In this document: piece by piece, positions 23,550 through 35,746 of the stretch
How the letters are laid out: every line of letters starts with the position of its first letter
How positions within the stretch are numbered: position 1 is the first letter of the stretch
Source: Enterobacter cancerogenus
GTDB taxonomy: Bacteria; Pseudomonadota; Gammaproteobacteria; Enterobacterales; Enterobacteriaceae
Assembly (NCBI RefSeq): GCF_019047785.1
Contig: NZ_CP077290.1
Location: 4,092,001-4,156,000 of the forward strand
Length of the DNA: 64,000 nucleotides
Direction: 5' to 3'
Program-made: the position numbers and the translations under genes
The notes under the pieces: model-generated
Seen by the model: only the letters and a program-made list of their open reading frames with translations
Told to the model about the DNA's origin: nothing
Database searches by the model: none

Positions 23550-24424
23550 TGGCGGAAGTTACTCAATTGAAGCGCTATGATGCGCCCCGTATCAACTGGG
23601 GCAAATGGTTTCTGATTGGCACGGGCGTGCTGGTGTCGGCGTTTATTCTCGTCGTGCCGATGGTCTACATCTTTGTACAGGCGTTCAGCAAAGGGCTGAT
23701 GCCTGCGCTGGAAAACCTGGCGAACCCGGATATGCTCCACGCCATCTGGCTGACCGTGCTGATTGCGCTGATCACCGTGCCGGTGAACCTGGTGTTCGGT
23801 ACGCTGCTGGCCTGGCTGGTGACGCGCTTTAACTTCCCAGGGCGTCAGCTTTTGCTGACCCTGCTGGATATCCCCTTTGCGGTTTCGCCAGTGGTGGCGG
23901 GCCTGGTTTACCTGCTGTTCTACGGCTCCAACGGCCCGCTGGGCGGCTGGCTGGACGAGCATAACCTGCAAATCATGTTCGCCTGGCCGGGCATGGTGCT
24001 GGTGACGGTTTTTGTCACCTGTCCGTTTGTGGTGCGCGAGCTGGTTCCGGTGATGCTGAGCCAGGGCAGCCATGAAGACGAAGCGGCGGTACTGCTGGGC
24101 GCCTCCGGCTGGCAGATGTTTCGTCGCGTCACGCTGCCGAATATCCGCTGGGCACTGCTCTATGGCGTGGTGCTGACCAACGCCCGCGCGATTGGCGAAT
24201 TTGGTGCGGTGTCGGTGGTGTCCGGCTCGATCCGCGGCGAAACCCTGTCGCTGCCGTTACAGATTGAATTACTGGAACAGGACTACAACACCGTCGGTTC
24301 CTTTACTGCCGCAGCGTTGCTGACGCTGATGGCGATTTTGACCCTGTTTTTGAAGAGTGTGGTGCAGTGGCGTTTAGAGAATCAGGAAAAACGTCAGCAT
24401 CAGGAGGGAAATCATGAGCATTGA
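23549..24424 (+). CDS. cysW: Sulfate/thiosulfate ABC transporter permease CysW
   Basis: Second permease subunit, 291 residues, six helices, with an EAA loop [18 protein letters not shown] near 170-190. Its last 11 bases overlap the cysA start. It is homologous to CysU, and the pair is assumed to form a heterodimer as in E. coli. Confidence 0.95.
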   Translation: MAEVTQLKRYDAPRINWGKWFLIGTGVLVSAFILVVPMVYIFVQAFSKGLMPALENLANPDMLHAIWLTVLIALITVPVNLVFGTLLAWLVTRFNFPGRQLLLTLLDIPFAVSPVVAGLVYLLFYGSNGPLGGWLDEHNLQIMFAWPGMVLVTVFVTCPFVVRELVPVMLSQGSHEDEAAVLLGASGWQMFRRVTLPNIRWALLYGVVLTNARAIGEFGAVSVVSGSIRGETLSLPLQIELLEQDYNTVGSFTAAALLTLMAILTLFLKSVVQWRLENQEKRQHQEGNHEH

Positions 24425-25508
24425 GATTGCCAATATTAAGAAGTCTTTTGGTCGCACCCAGGTGCTGAATGATATCTCGCTGGATATCCCTTCCGGACAA
24501 ATGGTCGCGCTGCTGGGGCCGTCTGGCTCCGGTAAAACCACGCTGCTGCGCATCATCGCCGGGCTTGAGCACCAGACCAGCGGACACATCCGCTTCCACG
24601 GTACCGACGTGAGCCGCCTGCATGCCCGCGACCGTAAGGTGGGCTTTGTGTTCCAGCACTACGCGCTGTTCCGCCACATGACCGTATTCGACAACATCGC
24701 CTTTGGCCTGACCGTGCTGCCGCGTCGCGAACGTCCCAGTGCGGCAGCCATCAAAGCGAAAGTGACCAAACTGCTGGAGATGGTGCAGCTCGCCCATCTG
24801 GCGGATCGTTTTCCCGCCCAGCTTTCCGGCGGTCAGAAACAGCGTGTCGCCCTGGCGCGCGCGCTGGCCGTTGAGCCGCAGATCCTGCTGCTGGACGAAC
24901 CGTTCGGCGCGCTGGACGCGCAGGTGCGAAAAGAGCTACGCCGCTGGCTGCGTCAGCTGCACGAAGAGCTGAAGTTTACCAGCGTCTTCGTGACCCACGA
25001 TCAGGAAGAGGCGATGGAAGTCGCGGACCGCGTGGTGGTGATGAGTCAGGGGAACATTGAGCAGGTTGACGAGCCGGAACAACTCTGGCGCGAGCCGTCC
25101 ACCCGCTTCGTGCTCGAATTCATGGGGGAAGTGAACCGCCTGCAGGGCACCATTCGCGGCGGCCAGTTCCACGTCGGCGCGCACCGCTGGCCGCTGGGCT
25201 ACACTTCCGCCCATCAGGGGCCGGTGGATCTGTTCCTGCGTCCGTGGGAAGTGGACGTCAGCCGTCGTACCAGCCTGGATTCACCGCTGCCGGTGCAGGT
25301 TCTTGAGGCTAGCCCTAAAGGGCACTACACCCAACTGGTGGTACAACCGCTGGGCTGGTACACCGAGCCGCTGACCGTGGTGATGCGTGATGACGTGCCG
25401 CCGCACCGGGGTGAACGCCTGTTTGTGGGCCTGCAGCATGCCCGTATTTATCATGGCAACGAGCGTATTGAGACGCGCGAGGATATTGCTCTGGCGGAGT
25501 CGGCCTGA
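24414..25508 (+). CDS. cysA: Sulfate/thiosulfate ABC transporter ATPase CysA
   Basis: Energises sulfate and thiosulfate import. The 364 residues hold an N-terminal nucleotide-binding domain with Walker [10 protein letters not shown] (about 35-43), signature LSGGQKQR (about 135-142), Walker [13 protein letters not shown] (about 155-166) and switch His in [10 protein letters not shown]-terminal TOBE-like regulatory region follows. Last gene of the cysPUWA part, separated from cysM by a REP element. Confidence 0.96.
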   Translation: MSIEIANIKKSFGRTQVLNDISLDIPSGQMVALLGPSGSGKTTLLRIIAGLEHQTSGHIRFHGTDVSRLHARDRKVGFVFQHYALFRHMTVFDNIAFGLTVLPRRERPSAAAIKAKVTKLLEMVQLAHLADRFPAQLSGGQKQRVALARALAVEPQILLLDEPFGALDAQVRKELRRWLRQLHEELKFTSVFVTHDQEEAMEVADRVVVMSQGNIEQVDEPEQLWREPSTRFVLEFMGEVNRLQGTIRGGQFHVGAHRWPLGYTSAHQGPVDLFLRPWEVDVSRRTSLDSPLPVQVLEASPKGHYTQLVVQPLGWYTEPLTVVMRDDVPPHRGERLFVGLQHARIYHGNERIETREDIALAESA

Positions 25509-25530
25509 TAGGTTAGGATTACGTAGTTTT

Positions 25531-25602
25531 GCCGGGTGGCGCTGCGCTTACCCGGCCTACAATATGACGTCTGTAGGCCCGGATCGCTGCGCGCCACCGG
25601 GC
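25531..25602. repeat. BIME (paired REP) between cysA and cysM
   Basis: GCCGGGTGGCGCTGCG...CCCGGCCTAC (25531-25560) and GTAGGCCCGG...GCGCCACCGGGC (25573-25602) face each other, and CTTTTTATT follows. It may stabilise the cysPUWA mRNA end or partly terminate transcription before cysM. Confidence 0.8.
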
Positions 25603-25621
25603 TTTTTATTGGACAGCGATC

Positions 25622-26533
25622 ATGAATACATTAGAACACACCATCGGCAATACCCCTCTGGTCAAACTACAGCGCCTGGGGCCTGACAATGGCAGCGAAA
25701 TCTGGGTCAAACTTGAAGGCAATAACCCCGCTGGATCGGTAAAAGATCGGGCAGCGCTGTCGATGATAGTCGAGGCCGAAAAACGCGGTGAAATTAAGCC
25801 CGGCGACGTATTGATTGAGGCAACCAGCGGCAACACGGGCATTGCGCTGGCGATGATTGCCGCGCTCAAAGGCTACCGGATGAAGCTTTTAATGCCGGAC
25901 AACATGAGCCAGGAGCGCCGTGCGGCAATGCGTGCCTACGGCGCAGAGCTGATTCTGGTCACCAAAGAGCAGGGAATGGAAGGGGCGCGCGACCTGGCGT
26001 TAGAGATGGCCGGGCGCGGCGAAGGCAAGCTGCTCGACCAGTTCAACAATCCCGATAACCCGTACGCTCACTACACCACCACCGGGCCAGAAATCTGGCA
26101 GCAAACCGGGGGGCGCATCAGCCACTTTGTCTCCAGCATGGGCACAACCGGCACCATTACCGGCGTGTCGCGTTTTCTGCGTGAGCAGGAAAAAGCGGTC
26201 ACCATCGTCGGCCTGCAGCCGGAAGAGGGAAGCAGCATCCCCGGCATTCGCCGCTGGCCGGCAGAGTACATGCCGGGCATTTTTAATGCGCAGCTGGTGG
26301 ACCTGGTGCTGGATATTCACCAGCGCGAGGCGGAGAATACCATGCGTGAGCTGGCCGTGCGTGAAGGTATCTTCTGCGGCGTCAGTTCAGGCGGCGCGGT
26401 AGCCGGTGCGATCCGGGTAGCGCAGGACAATCCGGGCGCGGTGGTGGTGGCGATAATCTGCGATCGCGGGGATCGTTATCTTTCTACCGGCGTCTTTGGT
26501 GAAGAGAGTTATTCGCAGGGGGCGGGAATTTAA
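25622..26533 (+). CDS. cysM: Cysteine synthase B
   Basis: PLP enzyme making cysteine from O-acetylserine and sulfide, or S-sulfocysteine from thiosulfate. The 303 residues carry the PLP lysine K41 in [12 protein letters not shown], the substrate loop [11 protein letters not shown] near 69-79 and the phosphate-binding glycine loop [11 protein letters not shown] near 170-181. Located after the thiosulfate transporter genes, which suits its use of thiosulfate. Confidence 0.96.
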   Translation: MNTLEHTIGNTPLVKLQRLGPDNGSEIWVKLEGNNPAGSVKDRAALSMIVEAEKRGEIKPGDVLIEATSGNTGIALAMIAALKGYRMKLLMPDNMSQERRAAMRAYGAELILVTKEQGMEGARDLALEMAGRGEGKLLDQFNNPDNPYAHYTTTGPEIWQQTGGRISHFVSSMGTTGTITGVSRFLREQEKAVTIVGLQPEEGSSIPGIRRWPAEYMPGIFNAQLVDLVLDIHQREAENTMRELAVREGIFCGVSSGGAVAGAIRVAQDNPGAVVVAIICDRGDRYLSTGVFGEESYSQGAGI

Positions 26534-26538
26534 GCGTC

Positions 26539-27375
26539 ATGGAGATGATTTTATTCCGGGATAAAACCCGGGCGCAGCAAACCGACATTGTTGCCGTGCA
26601 GTCGCAGGTGGTTTACGGCAGCGTGGGTAACAGCATTGCGGTGCCGAATATCAGGACCCATCAACTGAACGTTACGGCGGTGCCAACGGTGCTGTTCAGC
26701 AACACACCCCATTACGATACGTTTTACGGCGGGGTGATCCCGGACGAGTGGTTTAGCGGCTATCTGAAGGCGCTGGAAGAGCGTGAGATTTTGCGCGAGC
26801 TGAAAGCCGTGACCACGGGCTATATGGGTAGCGCCAGCCAGATTGCGCTGCTGTCTCACTGGCTGAAAGTGATCAAAGTTCAGCATCCCGACCTGCTTGT
26901 GCTGGTTGACCCGGTTATCGGGGACATCGACAGCGGCATGTACGTGAAGCCCGATATCCCGGAAGCCTACCGTCAGCATCTGCTGCCGCTGGCGCAGGGG
27001 ATTACGCCTAACGTCTTTGAACTCGAGGTGCTCAGCGGCAAACCGTGCCGCACGCCTGAAAGCGCCATCGCGGCGGCTCAGGGTTTGCTCTCAGACACGC
27101 TGAAATGGGTAGCCATCACCAGCGCGCCCGTTGCTGACGCCCCGGAAAACATCCATGTGGTGCTGGTCACCCGGGAAGGCGTTACCGTGAGCGCGCACCC
27201 GCGCGTGAAGACGGACCTGAAAGGCACCGGCGATCTGTTCTGCTCTGAACTGGTGAGCGGTATCGTTGAAGGAAAGAGTGTTGCAGACGCGATTCGCAGG
27301 GCGGGGGACCGCGTCACCGAGGTGATGATGTTCACGCATGAAAAAGGCTATGACGAGCTAATTCTTCCTGCATAA
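26539..27375 (+). CDS. pdxK: Pyridoxine/pyridoxal/pyridoxamine kinase
   Basis: Phosphorylates B6 vitamers to supply PLP, the cofactor of CysM and CysK nearby. The 278 residues align throughout with E. coli PdxK as recalled: [15 protein letters not shown] near 19-33, [16 protein letters not shown] near 127-142, and the ribokinase-fold anion hole and catalytic Asp in [14 protein letters not shown] near 228-241. It lies only 5 bp after the cysM stop, so both are likely cotranscribed. Confidence 0.94.
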   Translation: MEMILFRDKTRAQQTDIVAVQSQVVYGSVGNSIAVPNIRTHQLNVTAVPTVLFSNTPHYDTFYGGVIPDEWFSGYLKALEEREILRELKAVTTGYMGSASQIALLSHWLKVIKVQHPDLLVLVDPVIGDIDSGMYVKPDIPEAYRQHLLPLAQGITPNVFELEVLSGKPCRTPESAIAAAQGLLSDTLKWVAITSAPVADAPENIHVVLVTREGVTVSAHPRVKTDLKGTGDLFCSELVSGIVEGKSVADAIRRAGDRVTEVMMFTHEKGYDELILPA

Positions 27376-27377
27376 AC

Positions 27378-27405
27378 AAAAATGGCGCCCGAAGGCGCCA
27401 TTTTT
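27378..27405. terminator. Bidirectional terminator between pdxK and crr
   Basis: AATGGCGCC and GGCGCCATT pair around CGAA with A-run and T-run flanks. It serves both converging operons (cysM-pdxK and ptsH-ptsI-crr). Confidence 0.9.
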
Positions 27406-27419
27406 CTGTGCGGCAAGAA

Positions 27420-27929
27420 TTACTTCTTGATGCGGATAACCGGGGTTTCACCCACGGTCACGCTGCCAGACAGTTTGATCAGTTCTTTGATTTCATCCAT
27501 GTTGGAGATAACAACCGGCGTCAGGGTAGACTTGGCTTTTTCTTCCAGCAGTGGCAGATCGAATTCAATCACCGGGTCGCCAACTTTAACGCGCTGGCCT
27601 TCTTCTGCGATACGTTTGAAGCCTTCGCCTTTCAGTTCAACGGTGTCGATACCGAAGTGAACGAACAGTTCGATACCGCTATCAGATTCGATAGAGAACG
27701 CATGGTTGGTTTCAAAAATTTTACCGATGGTGCCGTCAACTGGAGCAACCATTTTGTTGCCAGTTGGTTTGATAGCAATGCCATCACCAACGATTTTCTC
27801 AGCAAACACTACATCCGGCACGTCTTCGATGTTGACGATCTCGCCGGAGAGCGGAGCAACAATCTCAATAGTTCCGGAGTCTTTCTTGTCATCAGAAACC
27901 AGAGATTTCAGTTTATCGAACAAACCCAT
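27420..27929 (-). CDS. crr: Glucose-specific PTS enzyme IIA (EIIA-Glc)
   Basis: Takes phosphate from HPr and gives it to EIIBC-Glc; its phosphorylation state controls adenylate cyclase and inducer exclusion. The 169 residues carry phosphorylated His91 in ELFVHFGID and the supporting His76 in FETNHAFSI, plus the N-terminal amphipathic anchor [13 protein letters not shown]. Third gene of the pts operon, 39 bp after ptsI. Confidence 0.97.
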   Translation of the reverse strand: MGLFDKLKSLVSDDKKDSGTIEIVAPLSGEIVNIEDVPDVVFAEKIVGDGIAIKPTGNKMVAPVDGTIGKIFETNHAFSIESDSGIELFVHFGIDTVELKGEGFKRIAEEGQRVKVGDPVIEFDLPLLEEKAKSTLTPVVISNMDEIKELIKLSGSVTVGETPVIRIKK

Positions 27930-27968
27930 GATCTTCTCCTAAGCAGTAATTGGGCCGCATCTCGTGGA

Positions 27969-29696
27969 TTAGCAGATTGTTTTTTCTTCAATGAACTTGT
28001 TAACCAGCGTCATTAACTCGTCCGTTGTCGGTTGAGCAAGAGCCTGCTCTGCTAATACCTTCGCATCTTCGAAGTTCGTGTTACGGATAATCTTCTTAAT
28101 GCGAGGGATGGAAATGGCGCTCATAGAGAATTCGTCCAGACCCATACCCAGCAACAGAAGTGTAGCACGTTCGTCGCCTGCAAGCTCACCGCACATGCCA
28201 GTCCATTTACCTTCTGCATGAGAAGCATCAATAACTTGCTTAATAAGCGTCAGTACGGACGGTGACATTGGCTGGTAGAGATGTGAAATCATATCATTAC
28301 CACGGTCAACTGCCAGGGTGTACTGCGTTAAATCATTGGTACCGATACTAAAGAAATCAACTTCTTTGGCTAAATGACGCGCAATGGTCGCCGCCGCAGG
28401 TGTTTCCACCATTACGCCGATCTCAATTGACTCGTCAAAGGCTTTGCCTTCGTCGCGCAGCTCCTGTTTGTAGATTTCGATCTCTTTTTTCAGTGCACGC
28501 ACTTCTTCAACAGAGATGATCATCGGGAACATAATGCGCAGCTTACCGAACGCAGAGGCACGCAGGATAGCGCGAACCTGGTCACGCAGGATCTCTTTAC
28601 GATCCATGGCGATACGAACCGCACGCCAGCCCAGGAACGGGTTCTCTTCTTTCGGGAAGTTCATGTACGGCAGCTCTTTGTCGCCACCGATGTCCATGGT
28701 ACGTACGATAACCGCCTGAGAGCCACAGGCTTCAGCCACCGCTTTGTAAGCAGCGAACTGCTCTTCTTCGGTTGGCAGCGCGTCGCGGTCCATGAACAGG
28801 AATTCAGTACGATACAGACCGACACCTTCCGCGCCGTTGCGCTCAGCGCCGTCGACGTCGCGGACGGTACCGATGTTAGCGCACACTTCAACCTGATGAC
28901 CGTCCAGCGTAATGGCTGGCAGATCTTTCAGCTTAGCGAGTTCCGCTTTCTCGGTAGCAACCTGCTCCTGAACGGTGCGCAGCTGCTCGATCACGTCGTT
29001 GGTTGGGTTGACGTAAACCACATTGTTTACGGCATCCAGAATCAGATAGTCGTCGTTTTTCACCTGAGAGGTGACGCTACCGGTACCCACGATGGCAGGC
29101 AGTTCCAGAGAACGCGCCATGATAGAGGTGTGGGAGGTACGTCCACCCGCATCGGTGATGAAACCCAGCACCTTGTTCAGGTTCAGCTGTGCGGTTTCAG
29201 ACGGGGTCAGATCGGCGGCAACCAGGATAACTTCGTCCTGAATCGCGCTCAGATCGATAATGGCCAGACCCAGGATGTTGCGCAGCAGGCGCTTACCGAT
29301 GTCACGTACGTCCGCCGCACGCTCTTTCAGGTATTCATCATCCAGTTCTTCCAGGGCAGTTGCCTGACCTTCGATAACTTCATGCGCAGCTGCATCAGCC
29401 GTCATGCCTTTATCTTTAATCAGGGCTATGATTTCCTGCTCCAGCTCCTCATCTTCGAGCAGCATGATGTGCCCTTCGAAGATGGCTTCTTTTTCTTCAC
29501 CGAAAGTTTCACCAGCTTTAGTTTTGATCGCTTCCAGTTGCGCAGATGCCTTGGCACGACCGCTCAGAAAACGTTCAACTTCCTGATCAACCTTGTCGGC
29601 AGAAATTTTTTTCCGGTCGATGACGATCTCGTCTTCTTTCAGCAGCAGTGCTTTGCCGAAAGCGATACCCGGGGATGCTAAAATGCCTGAAATCAT
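27969..29696 (-). CDS. ptsI: PTS enzyme I (phosphoenolpyruvate-protein phosphotransferase)
   Basis: First phosphoryl-transfer protein of the PTS, moving phosphate from PEP to HPr. The 575 residues have active-site His189 in [13 protein letters not shown] and the PEP-binding C-terminal barrel with [15 protein letters not shown] near 454 and the Cys in GMCGELAGD near 502. Second gene of ptsH-ptsI-crr. Confidence 0.97.
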   Translation of the reverse strand: MISGILASPGIAFGKALLLKEDEIVIDRKKISADKVDQEVERFLSGRAKASAQLEAIKTKAGETFGEEKEAIFEGHIMLLEDEELEQEIIALIKDKGMTADAAAHEVIEGQATALEELDDEYLKERAADVRDIGKRLLRNILGLAIIDLSAIQDEVILVAADLTPSETAQLNLNKVLGFITDAGGRTSHTSIMARSLELPAIVGTGSVTSQVKNDDYLILDAVNNVVYVNPTNDVIEQLRTVQEQVATEKAELAKLKDLPAITLDGHQVEVCANIGTVRDVDGAERNGAEGVGLYRTEFLFMDRDALPTEEEQFAAYKAVAEACGSQAVIVRTMDIGGDKELPYMNFPKEENPFLGWRAVRIAMDRKEILRDQVRAILRASAFGKLRIMFPMIISVEEVRALKKEIEIYKQELRDEGKAFDESIEIGVMVETPAAATIARHLAKEVDFFSIGTNDLTQYTLAVDRGNDMISHLYQPMSPSVLTLIKQVIDASHAEGKWTGMCGELAGDERATLLLLGMGLDEFSMSAISIPRIKKIIRNTNFEDAKVLAEQALAQPTTDELMTLVNKFIEEKTIC

Positions 29697-29740
29697 AACC
29701 CTACCTTACTTGTGACTGATATATAAAAGAACCCGTAAAC

Positions 29741-29998
29741 TTACTCGAGCTCAGCCATCAGTTTTACCAGATGCTCAACTGCTTTCTGCTCATCTTCGCC
29801 TTCTGCGGAGATGGTCACAACGGTACCCTGAGTCAGGCCCAGAGTTTGCAGTTTGAACAGGCTTTTTGCGCTGGCGCTTTTGCCGTTGGAAGTCACAGTG
29901 ATTTCAGAAGTGAAGCCTTTCGCTTCTTTAACAAACTGAGCAGCAGGGCGGGTATGCAGACCGTTCGGAGCGGTAATGGTAACTTCTTGCTGGAACAT
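29741..29998 (-). CDS. ptsH: PTS phosphocarrier protein HPr
   Basis: A small cytosolic phosphocarrier of 85 residues with phospho-His15 in [11 protein letters not shown] and Ser46 in [10 protein letters not shown]. It shuttles phosphate from enzyme I to the sugar-specific IIA proteins. First gene of the operon; the leader upstream holds a CRP-site candidate. Confidence 0.97.
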
Positions 29999-30264
29999 TG
30001 TATTTCCCCAACTTATAGGTTTAGTGTTGTGGAACTAAAGTCTAGCCTGGCGACTTAACTTTAGCCTGTATTGTTAGCGCTGACGTTTCTACCGTCATTA
30101 AACATTATGCAGTGAAAGCAAGACTTGAACCAAATCATAAAATCGATTCAGCAAGGCGATTTCGTTGAATGATTAATTTCGCGCTTCAAAATAATTGCTG
30201 GTTTAAATACCAGACCAGACGGGGTGAATCAATGCCAGGAGGGGTAAAACTTTGAAGCAGACCA
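29999..30264 (-). promoter_or_regulatory. ptsH leader/promoter region
   Basis: This non-coding stretch before ptsH is AT-rich around 30090-30200. In E. coli the corresponding region has several promoters (P0, P1) with CRP and Cra control. Apart from the CRP candidate at 30251-30266, I cannot place individual start sites by eye. Confidence 0.5.
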
Positions 30265-30266
30265 CA
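30251..30266 (-). promoter_or_regulatory. Candidate CRP site for ptsH
   Basis: On the minus strand the sequence is TGTGG-N6-TCAAA, four of five matches in each half of TGTGA-N6-TCACA. It overlaps the edge of the cysK terminator, so the upstream end of the ptsH control region and the cysK 3' end are shared. Confidence 0.5.
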
Positions 30267-30293
30267 AAAAAGCACCCGAAAAGGTGCTTTTTT
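30265..30293 (-). terminator. Intrinsic terminator of cysK
   Basis: AAGCACC and GGTGCTT pair around a short loop with A/T runs on both sides, 22 bp after the cysK stop. Confidence 0.9.
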
Positions 30294-30315
30294 ACGCGTT
30301 TTTAACATGCTGGCA

Positions 30316-31287
30316 TTACTGTTGCAGCTCTTTTTCAGTAAAGAGATCGGCGAACAGGGCAGTACTTAAGTAACGCTCACCCGAGGAAGGCAGGATAACC
30401 ACAATATTCTTATTGGTAAAGGTTTCATCTTCCTGAAGCTTGAGCGCCGCCGCGACGGCTGCACCTGAAGAGATACCGGCCAGAATGCCTTCTTCGTCCA
30501 TCAGACGACGTGCGGTGGAGATCGCCTCTTCGTTAGTAATAGCGACAACCTTGTCGATCAGCTTCAGATCCAGGTTACCCGGAATGAAGCCTGCGCCAAT
30601 GCCCTGGATTTTATGCGGGCCTGGTTTCAGCTCTTCACCCGCCAGCGCCTGAGCAATTACTGGAGAGTCGGTTGGCTCCACGGCCACGGTGATTAAATCT
30701 TTTTTGCCTTTAGTGCCTTTAATATAGCGCGATACGCCCGTCAGGGTGCCGCCGGTACCCACGCCGGAAATGAAAACATCAACCTGGCCGTCGGTATCTT
30801 CCCAGATTTCCGGGCCGGTGGTTTTCTCATGAATCTCCGGGTTTGCCGGGTTGCTGAACTGCTGCAGCAGCAGGTATTTGGCCGGGTCGCTCGCCACAAT
30901 CTCTTCGGCTTTCTGGATGGCTCCTTTCATGCCTTTCGCGCCTTCGGTCAGCACCAGGTTTGCACCCAGCGCTTTCAGCAGCTTGCGACGTTCAATACTC
31001 ATGGTTTCAGGCATGGTCAGCGTCAGCTTATAGCCGCGCGCGGCTGCCACGTAAGCCAGAGCAATACCGGTGTTGCCGCTGGTAGGCTCAACCAGCTCAA
31101 CGCCAGGCTTCAGCACGCCACGTTTTTCGGCATCCCAAATCATGTTTGCACCGATACGGCATTTCACGCTGAAGCTCGGGTTACGAGATTCGACCTTCGC
31201 CAGGATGCGTCCATTACCGATACGGTTCAGTCGAACCAGGGGCGTATGACCGATAGTCAGCGAGTTGTCTTCATAAATCTTACTCAT
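30316..31287 (-). CDS. cysK: Cysteine synthase A
   Basis: O-acetylserine sulfhydrylase, the main cysteine synthase under aerobic sulfate growth; also binds CysE and can activate CdiA-type toxins in other strains. The 323 residues have PLP Lys42 in [24 protein letters not shown] near 69-78 and the PLP phosphate loop [10 protein letters not shown] near 176-185. Upstream cysZ is on the same strand, with its own hairpin between them. Confidence 0.96.
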   Translation of the reverse strand: MSKIYEDNSLTIGHTPLVRLNRIGNGRILAKVESRNPSFSVKCRIGANMIWDAEKRGVLKPGVELVEPTSGNTGIALAYVAAARGYKLTLTMPETMSIERRKLLKALGANLVLTEGAKGMKGAIQKAEEIVASDPAKYLLLQQFSNPANPEIHEKTTGPEIWEDTDGQVDVFISGVGTGGTLTGVSRYIKGTKGKKDLITVAVEPTDSPVIAQALAGEELKPGPHKIQGIGAGFIPGNLDLKLIDKVVAITNEEAISTARRLMDEEGILAGISSGAAVAAALKLQEDETFTNKNIVVILPSSGERYLSTALFADLFTEKELQQ

Positions 31288-31411
31288 GGCCTGTCCTTAA
31301 CTGTATGAAATTGGGATACCGACCCAGCATACCTGTAGTACAGGTAGGGGGAAGTAAGGAATTCGCATATCTATATGCTGCAAGGAAATAATGGGGATCA
31401 GTATGGAATAA

Positions 31412-31432
31412 GGGAGAGCATAAGCTACTCCC
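31412..31432 (-). terminator. Hairpin between cysZ and cysK, possible cysZ terminator
   Basis: On the minus strand GGGAG-T-AGC pairs with GCTCTCCC (8 bp with one bulge), followed by TTATT. The U-run is poor, so it may be an incomplete terminator or part of the CysB-controlled cysK promoter region. Confidence 0.4.
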
Positions 31433-31450
31433 TCTTTACACATTTTTGCA

Positions 31451-32212
31451 TTATTTCCATAACGCGTGCTTAGCACGGTAGCAGTCCACCCACATTGCGG
31501 TGGCACCGCACACAGCGACCGGCATGATGAACAGATTCAGGAACGGGATCATGGTGAACAGGCTGGTCAGCGCGCCGAACTGCATGTTGGCCACCTTCTG
31601 CGTTCGCAGGGCGGTGCGCATCTCTTTGAACGGCACCTTATGGTTATCGAAGGGGTAGTCGCAGTACTGGATGGCGAGCATCCACGCGCTGAACAGGAAC
31701 CACAGCACCGGGGCCACCGTCTGCCCGATGCCCGGCACGAAATAGAGAATGAGCAGGACAATCGCGCGCGGCAGGTACCATGCAAACTTTTGCCACTCGC
31801 GCTTCATGATGCGCGGCACATCTTTCATGATGCCCAGTACGCCCGTGTCCGGCGGTGTCGCACCGGTCAGTCGCGCTTCCAGCTGTTCCGCCAGCAGGCC
31901 GTTAAACGGCGCGGCGATCCAGTTGGCAATCGTTGAGAAGAAATAGCCAAACACCAGCAGCACGGACACAACCGCAACCGGCCACAGCAAGTAGTTCAGC
32001 CACTGTAGCCAGTCCGGCACGTAGCTCATCAGTGAGGGGATCCAGCTTTCCAGCTTCGTGAACAGCCACCAGAACGCGCCGCCCATCAGCAGGATGTTGA
32101 TCAGCAGTGGCAGAATAACAAAGCGGCGAATACCCGGCAGGGAGACCAGTTTCCAGCCCTGAGAGAAATACCACACGCCGCTGCGGGGCGTTGAAGACGA
32201 TGTTGAAACCAT
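31451..32212 (-). CDS. cysZ: Sulfate transporter CysZ
   Basis: Inner-membrane sulfate uptake protein of 253 residues with four main membrane segments (near 27-50, 65-90, 140-170, 200-230). Conserved stretch [22 protein letters not shown] near 110-130 matches the family. I use ATG 32212, which has AAGGAG 12 bp before it and gives the E. coli length; an in-frame start 108 bp upstream would add residues lacking similarity. Divergent from zipA. Confidence 0.93.
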   Translation of the reverse strand: MVSTSSSTPRSGVWYFSQGWKLVSLPGIRRFVILPLLINILLMGGAFWWLFTKLESWIPSLMSYVPDWLQWLNYLLWPVAVVSVLLVFGYFFSTIANWIAAPFNGLLAEQLEARLTGATPPDTGVLGIMKDVPRIMKREWQKFAWYLPRAIVLLILYFVPGIGQTVAPVLWFLFSAWMLAIQYCDYPFDNHKVPFKEMRTALRTQKVANMQFGALTSLFTMIPFLNLFIMPVAVCGATAMWVDCYRAKHALWK

Positions 32213-32442
32213 AACCAGGCTGTACTCCTTTTTACACAACCAGTGAAATTGCCCGCCTATATTATCCAGTTGCGGGCCAATGACCAGTTCGGAAATGTTC
32301 GAAAAAACAGCAAAAAGCACGTTTTAGCGCATCTTTATGCTGTGAATGCTCTGCATACACTTGCACTTGACGTAAACGGCAAATACTCTTAGTGAGTAAA
32401 TGTTTGCCGTGGTGGCAAGGTGTTAGAACAACAGAGAATATA
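32213..32442. promoter_or_regulatory. Divergent cysZ/zipA promoter region
   Basis: 230 bp between two divergent genes. No additional gene and no named operator are visible. Confidence 0.4.
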
Positions 32443-33444
32443 ATGATGCAGGATTTGCGTCTGATATTAATCATTGTTGGCGCGATCGCCATAATCGCTT
32501 TACTGGTCCATGGTTTCTGGACCAGCCGTAAAGAGCGCTCTTCTATGTTTCGCGATCGCCCACTGAAGCGCATGAAGTCCAGTCGTGAAGACGATGACGG
32601 TGAAGACGACATCGTAGGAAGCGACGACGACGGCGTGGGTGAAGTTCGTGTTCATCGGGTCAATACTGCGCCCGGCGTAGCGCATGGGGAGCATGACGCT
32701 CCTCGTCCTGCGCAGCACCAGTATCAACCGCCGTATGCCTCTGCCCAGCCGCGCCAGCCCGCGCAGCCGCCTGTTCAGGAGCCGGTGCGTCAACCGCAAC
32801 AGCCTGTTCAGCAGCAGCCTGCCGCGCCACAACCGGCGCAGCAGCAACCTGTTCACCAGCCTGCGCAGCAACCGGTACAACAACCGCAGCCGCAGCCGAT
32901 GCAACAGCCGCAGCCGATGCAACAACCGCAACCGCAGCCTGAACCCGTGCAGCCCGCTCCGGCGCCGCTCGTTGAGCCAGAGCCGGTTGTTGAGCCAGAG
33001 CCGGTCGTTGAAAAACCGCAGCGTAAGGAAACGGTCATCATCATGAACGTGGCTGCGCATCACGGTAGCCACCTCAACGGTGACGTGCTGCTTAACAGCA
33101 TTCAACAGGCTGGCTTCAAGTTTGGCGATATGAACATCTTCCATCGCCATCTTAGCCCGGACGGTAGCGGCCCGGCGCTGTTTAGCCTCGCCAATATGGT
33201 GAATCCTGGCACCTTTGATCCTGAAATGACCGGTGATTTCGTGACGCCGGGGATCACCATCTTTATGCAGGTACCGTCCTACGGTGACGAGCTGCAAAAC
33301 TTTAAGCTGATGCTGCAGTCTGCCCAGCACATTGCCGACGAAGTGGGCGGTGTGGTGCTTGACGATCAGCGTCGGATGATGACGCCGCAAAAACTGCGCG
33401 AGTATCAGGACCGCATCCGCGACGTTAAGGAAGCGAACGCGTAA
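32443..33444 (+). CDS. zipA: Cell division protein ZipA
   Basis: Anchors FtsZ to the inner membrane at the division site. The 333 residues have an N-terminal membrane helix (about 6-26, [21 protein letters not shown]), a basic/acidic segment, a Pro/Gln-rich flexible linker (about 85-185) and the C-terminal FtsZ-binding domain beginning near [15 protein letters not shown]. Start is the first of two ATGs (32443); E. coli ZipA also begins MMQDLRL. The linker is built of short PQP/QQP repeats at DNA level (32850-33010), a likely site of length variation. Confidence 0.95.
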   Translation: MMQDLRLILIIVGAIAIIALLVHGFWTSRKERSSMFRDRPLKRMKSSREDDDGEDDIVGSDDDGVGEVRVHRVNTAPGVAHGEHDAPRPAQHQYQPPYASAQPRQPAQPPVQEPVRQPQQPVQQQPAAPQPAQQQPVHQPAQQPVQQPQPQPMQQPQPMQQPQPQPEPVQPAPAPLVEPEPVVEPEPVVEKPQRKETVIIMNVAAHHGSHLNGDVLLNSIQQAGFKFGDMNIFHRHLSPDGSGPALFSLANMVNPGTFDPEMTGDFVTPGITIFMQVPSYGDELQNFKLMLQSAQHIADEVGGVVLDDQRRMMTPQKLREYQDRIRDVKEANA

Positions 33445-33471
33445 TACACGCGCTCACTTCACCACCTCCTC

Positions 33472-33496
33472 AACCCCCGCATGTCGGGGGTTTTTT
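33472..33496 (+). terminator. Intrinsic terminator between zipA and ligA
   Basis: CCCCCG and CGGGGG pair around CATGT, followed by TTTTTT. ligA starts 18 bp later, so its transcription may depend on partial readthrough or on a promoter inside zipA. Confidence 0.88.
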
Positions 33497-33504
33497 CTCA
33501 TTGA

Positions 33505-35529
<2,025 letters not shown>

Positions 35530-35530
35530 C

Positions 35531-35746
35531 GTGGAGAAAGAGCAGCTTATCGACATCGCCAACACGGAGATGCCGTTCGGCAAGTATAAAGGCCGCAGGC
35601 TGATTGATTTGCCGGAAGAGTATTTGCTGTGGTTTGCCCGTAAGGACGAGTTTCCCGCCGGACGGCTGGGCGAACTTATGGCTATCACGTTACTGGTTAA
35701 AACCGAGGGGCTGACACAGCTGGTTCAGCCCCTGAAACGCCCTTAA
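35531..35746 (+). CDS. ypeB: YpeB (DUF3820 family)
   Basis: A 71-residue protein matching DUF3820: MPFGKYKGRRLIDLPEEYLLWF near residues 13-34. It starts with GTG at 35531, one base after the ligA stop, so it is translationally coupled to ligA; no ATG with the right protein is available. Function unknown, though the domain also occurs in nuclease-related proteins. Its stop overlaps the convergent yfeH stop. Confidence 0.88.
   Translation: MEKEQLIDIANTEMPFGKYKGRRLIDLPEEYLLWFARKDEFPAGRLGELMAITLLVKTEGLTQLVQPLKRP

Noticed and set aside
32653..33046. Alternative-frame proteins in the zipA linker
   Set aside because: Ser/Arg/Asn-rich translation in other frames results from the CAG/CCG repeats; zipA explains the region.
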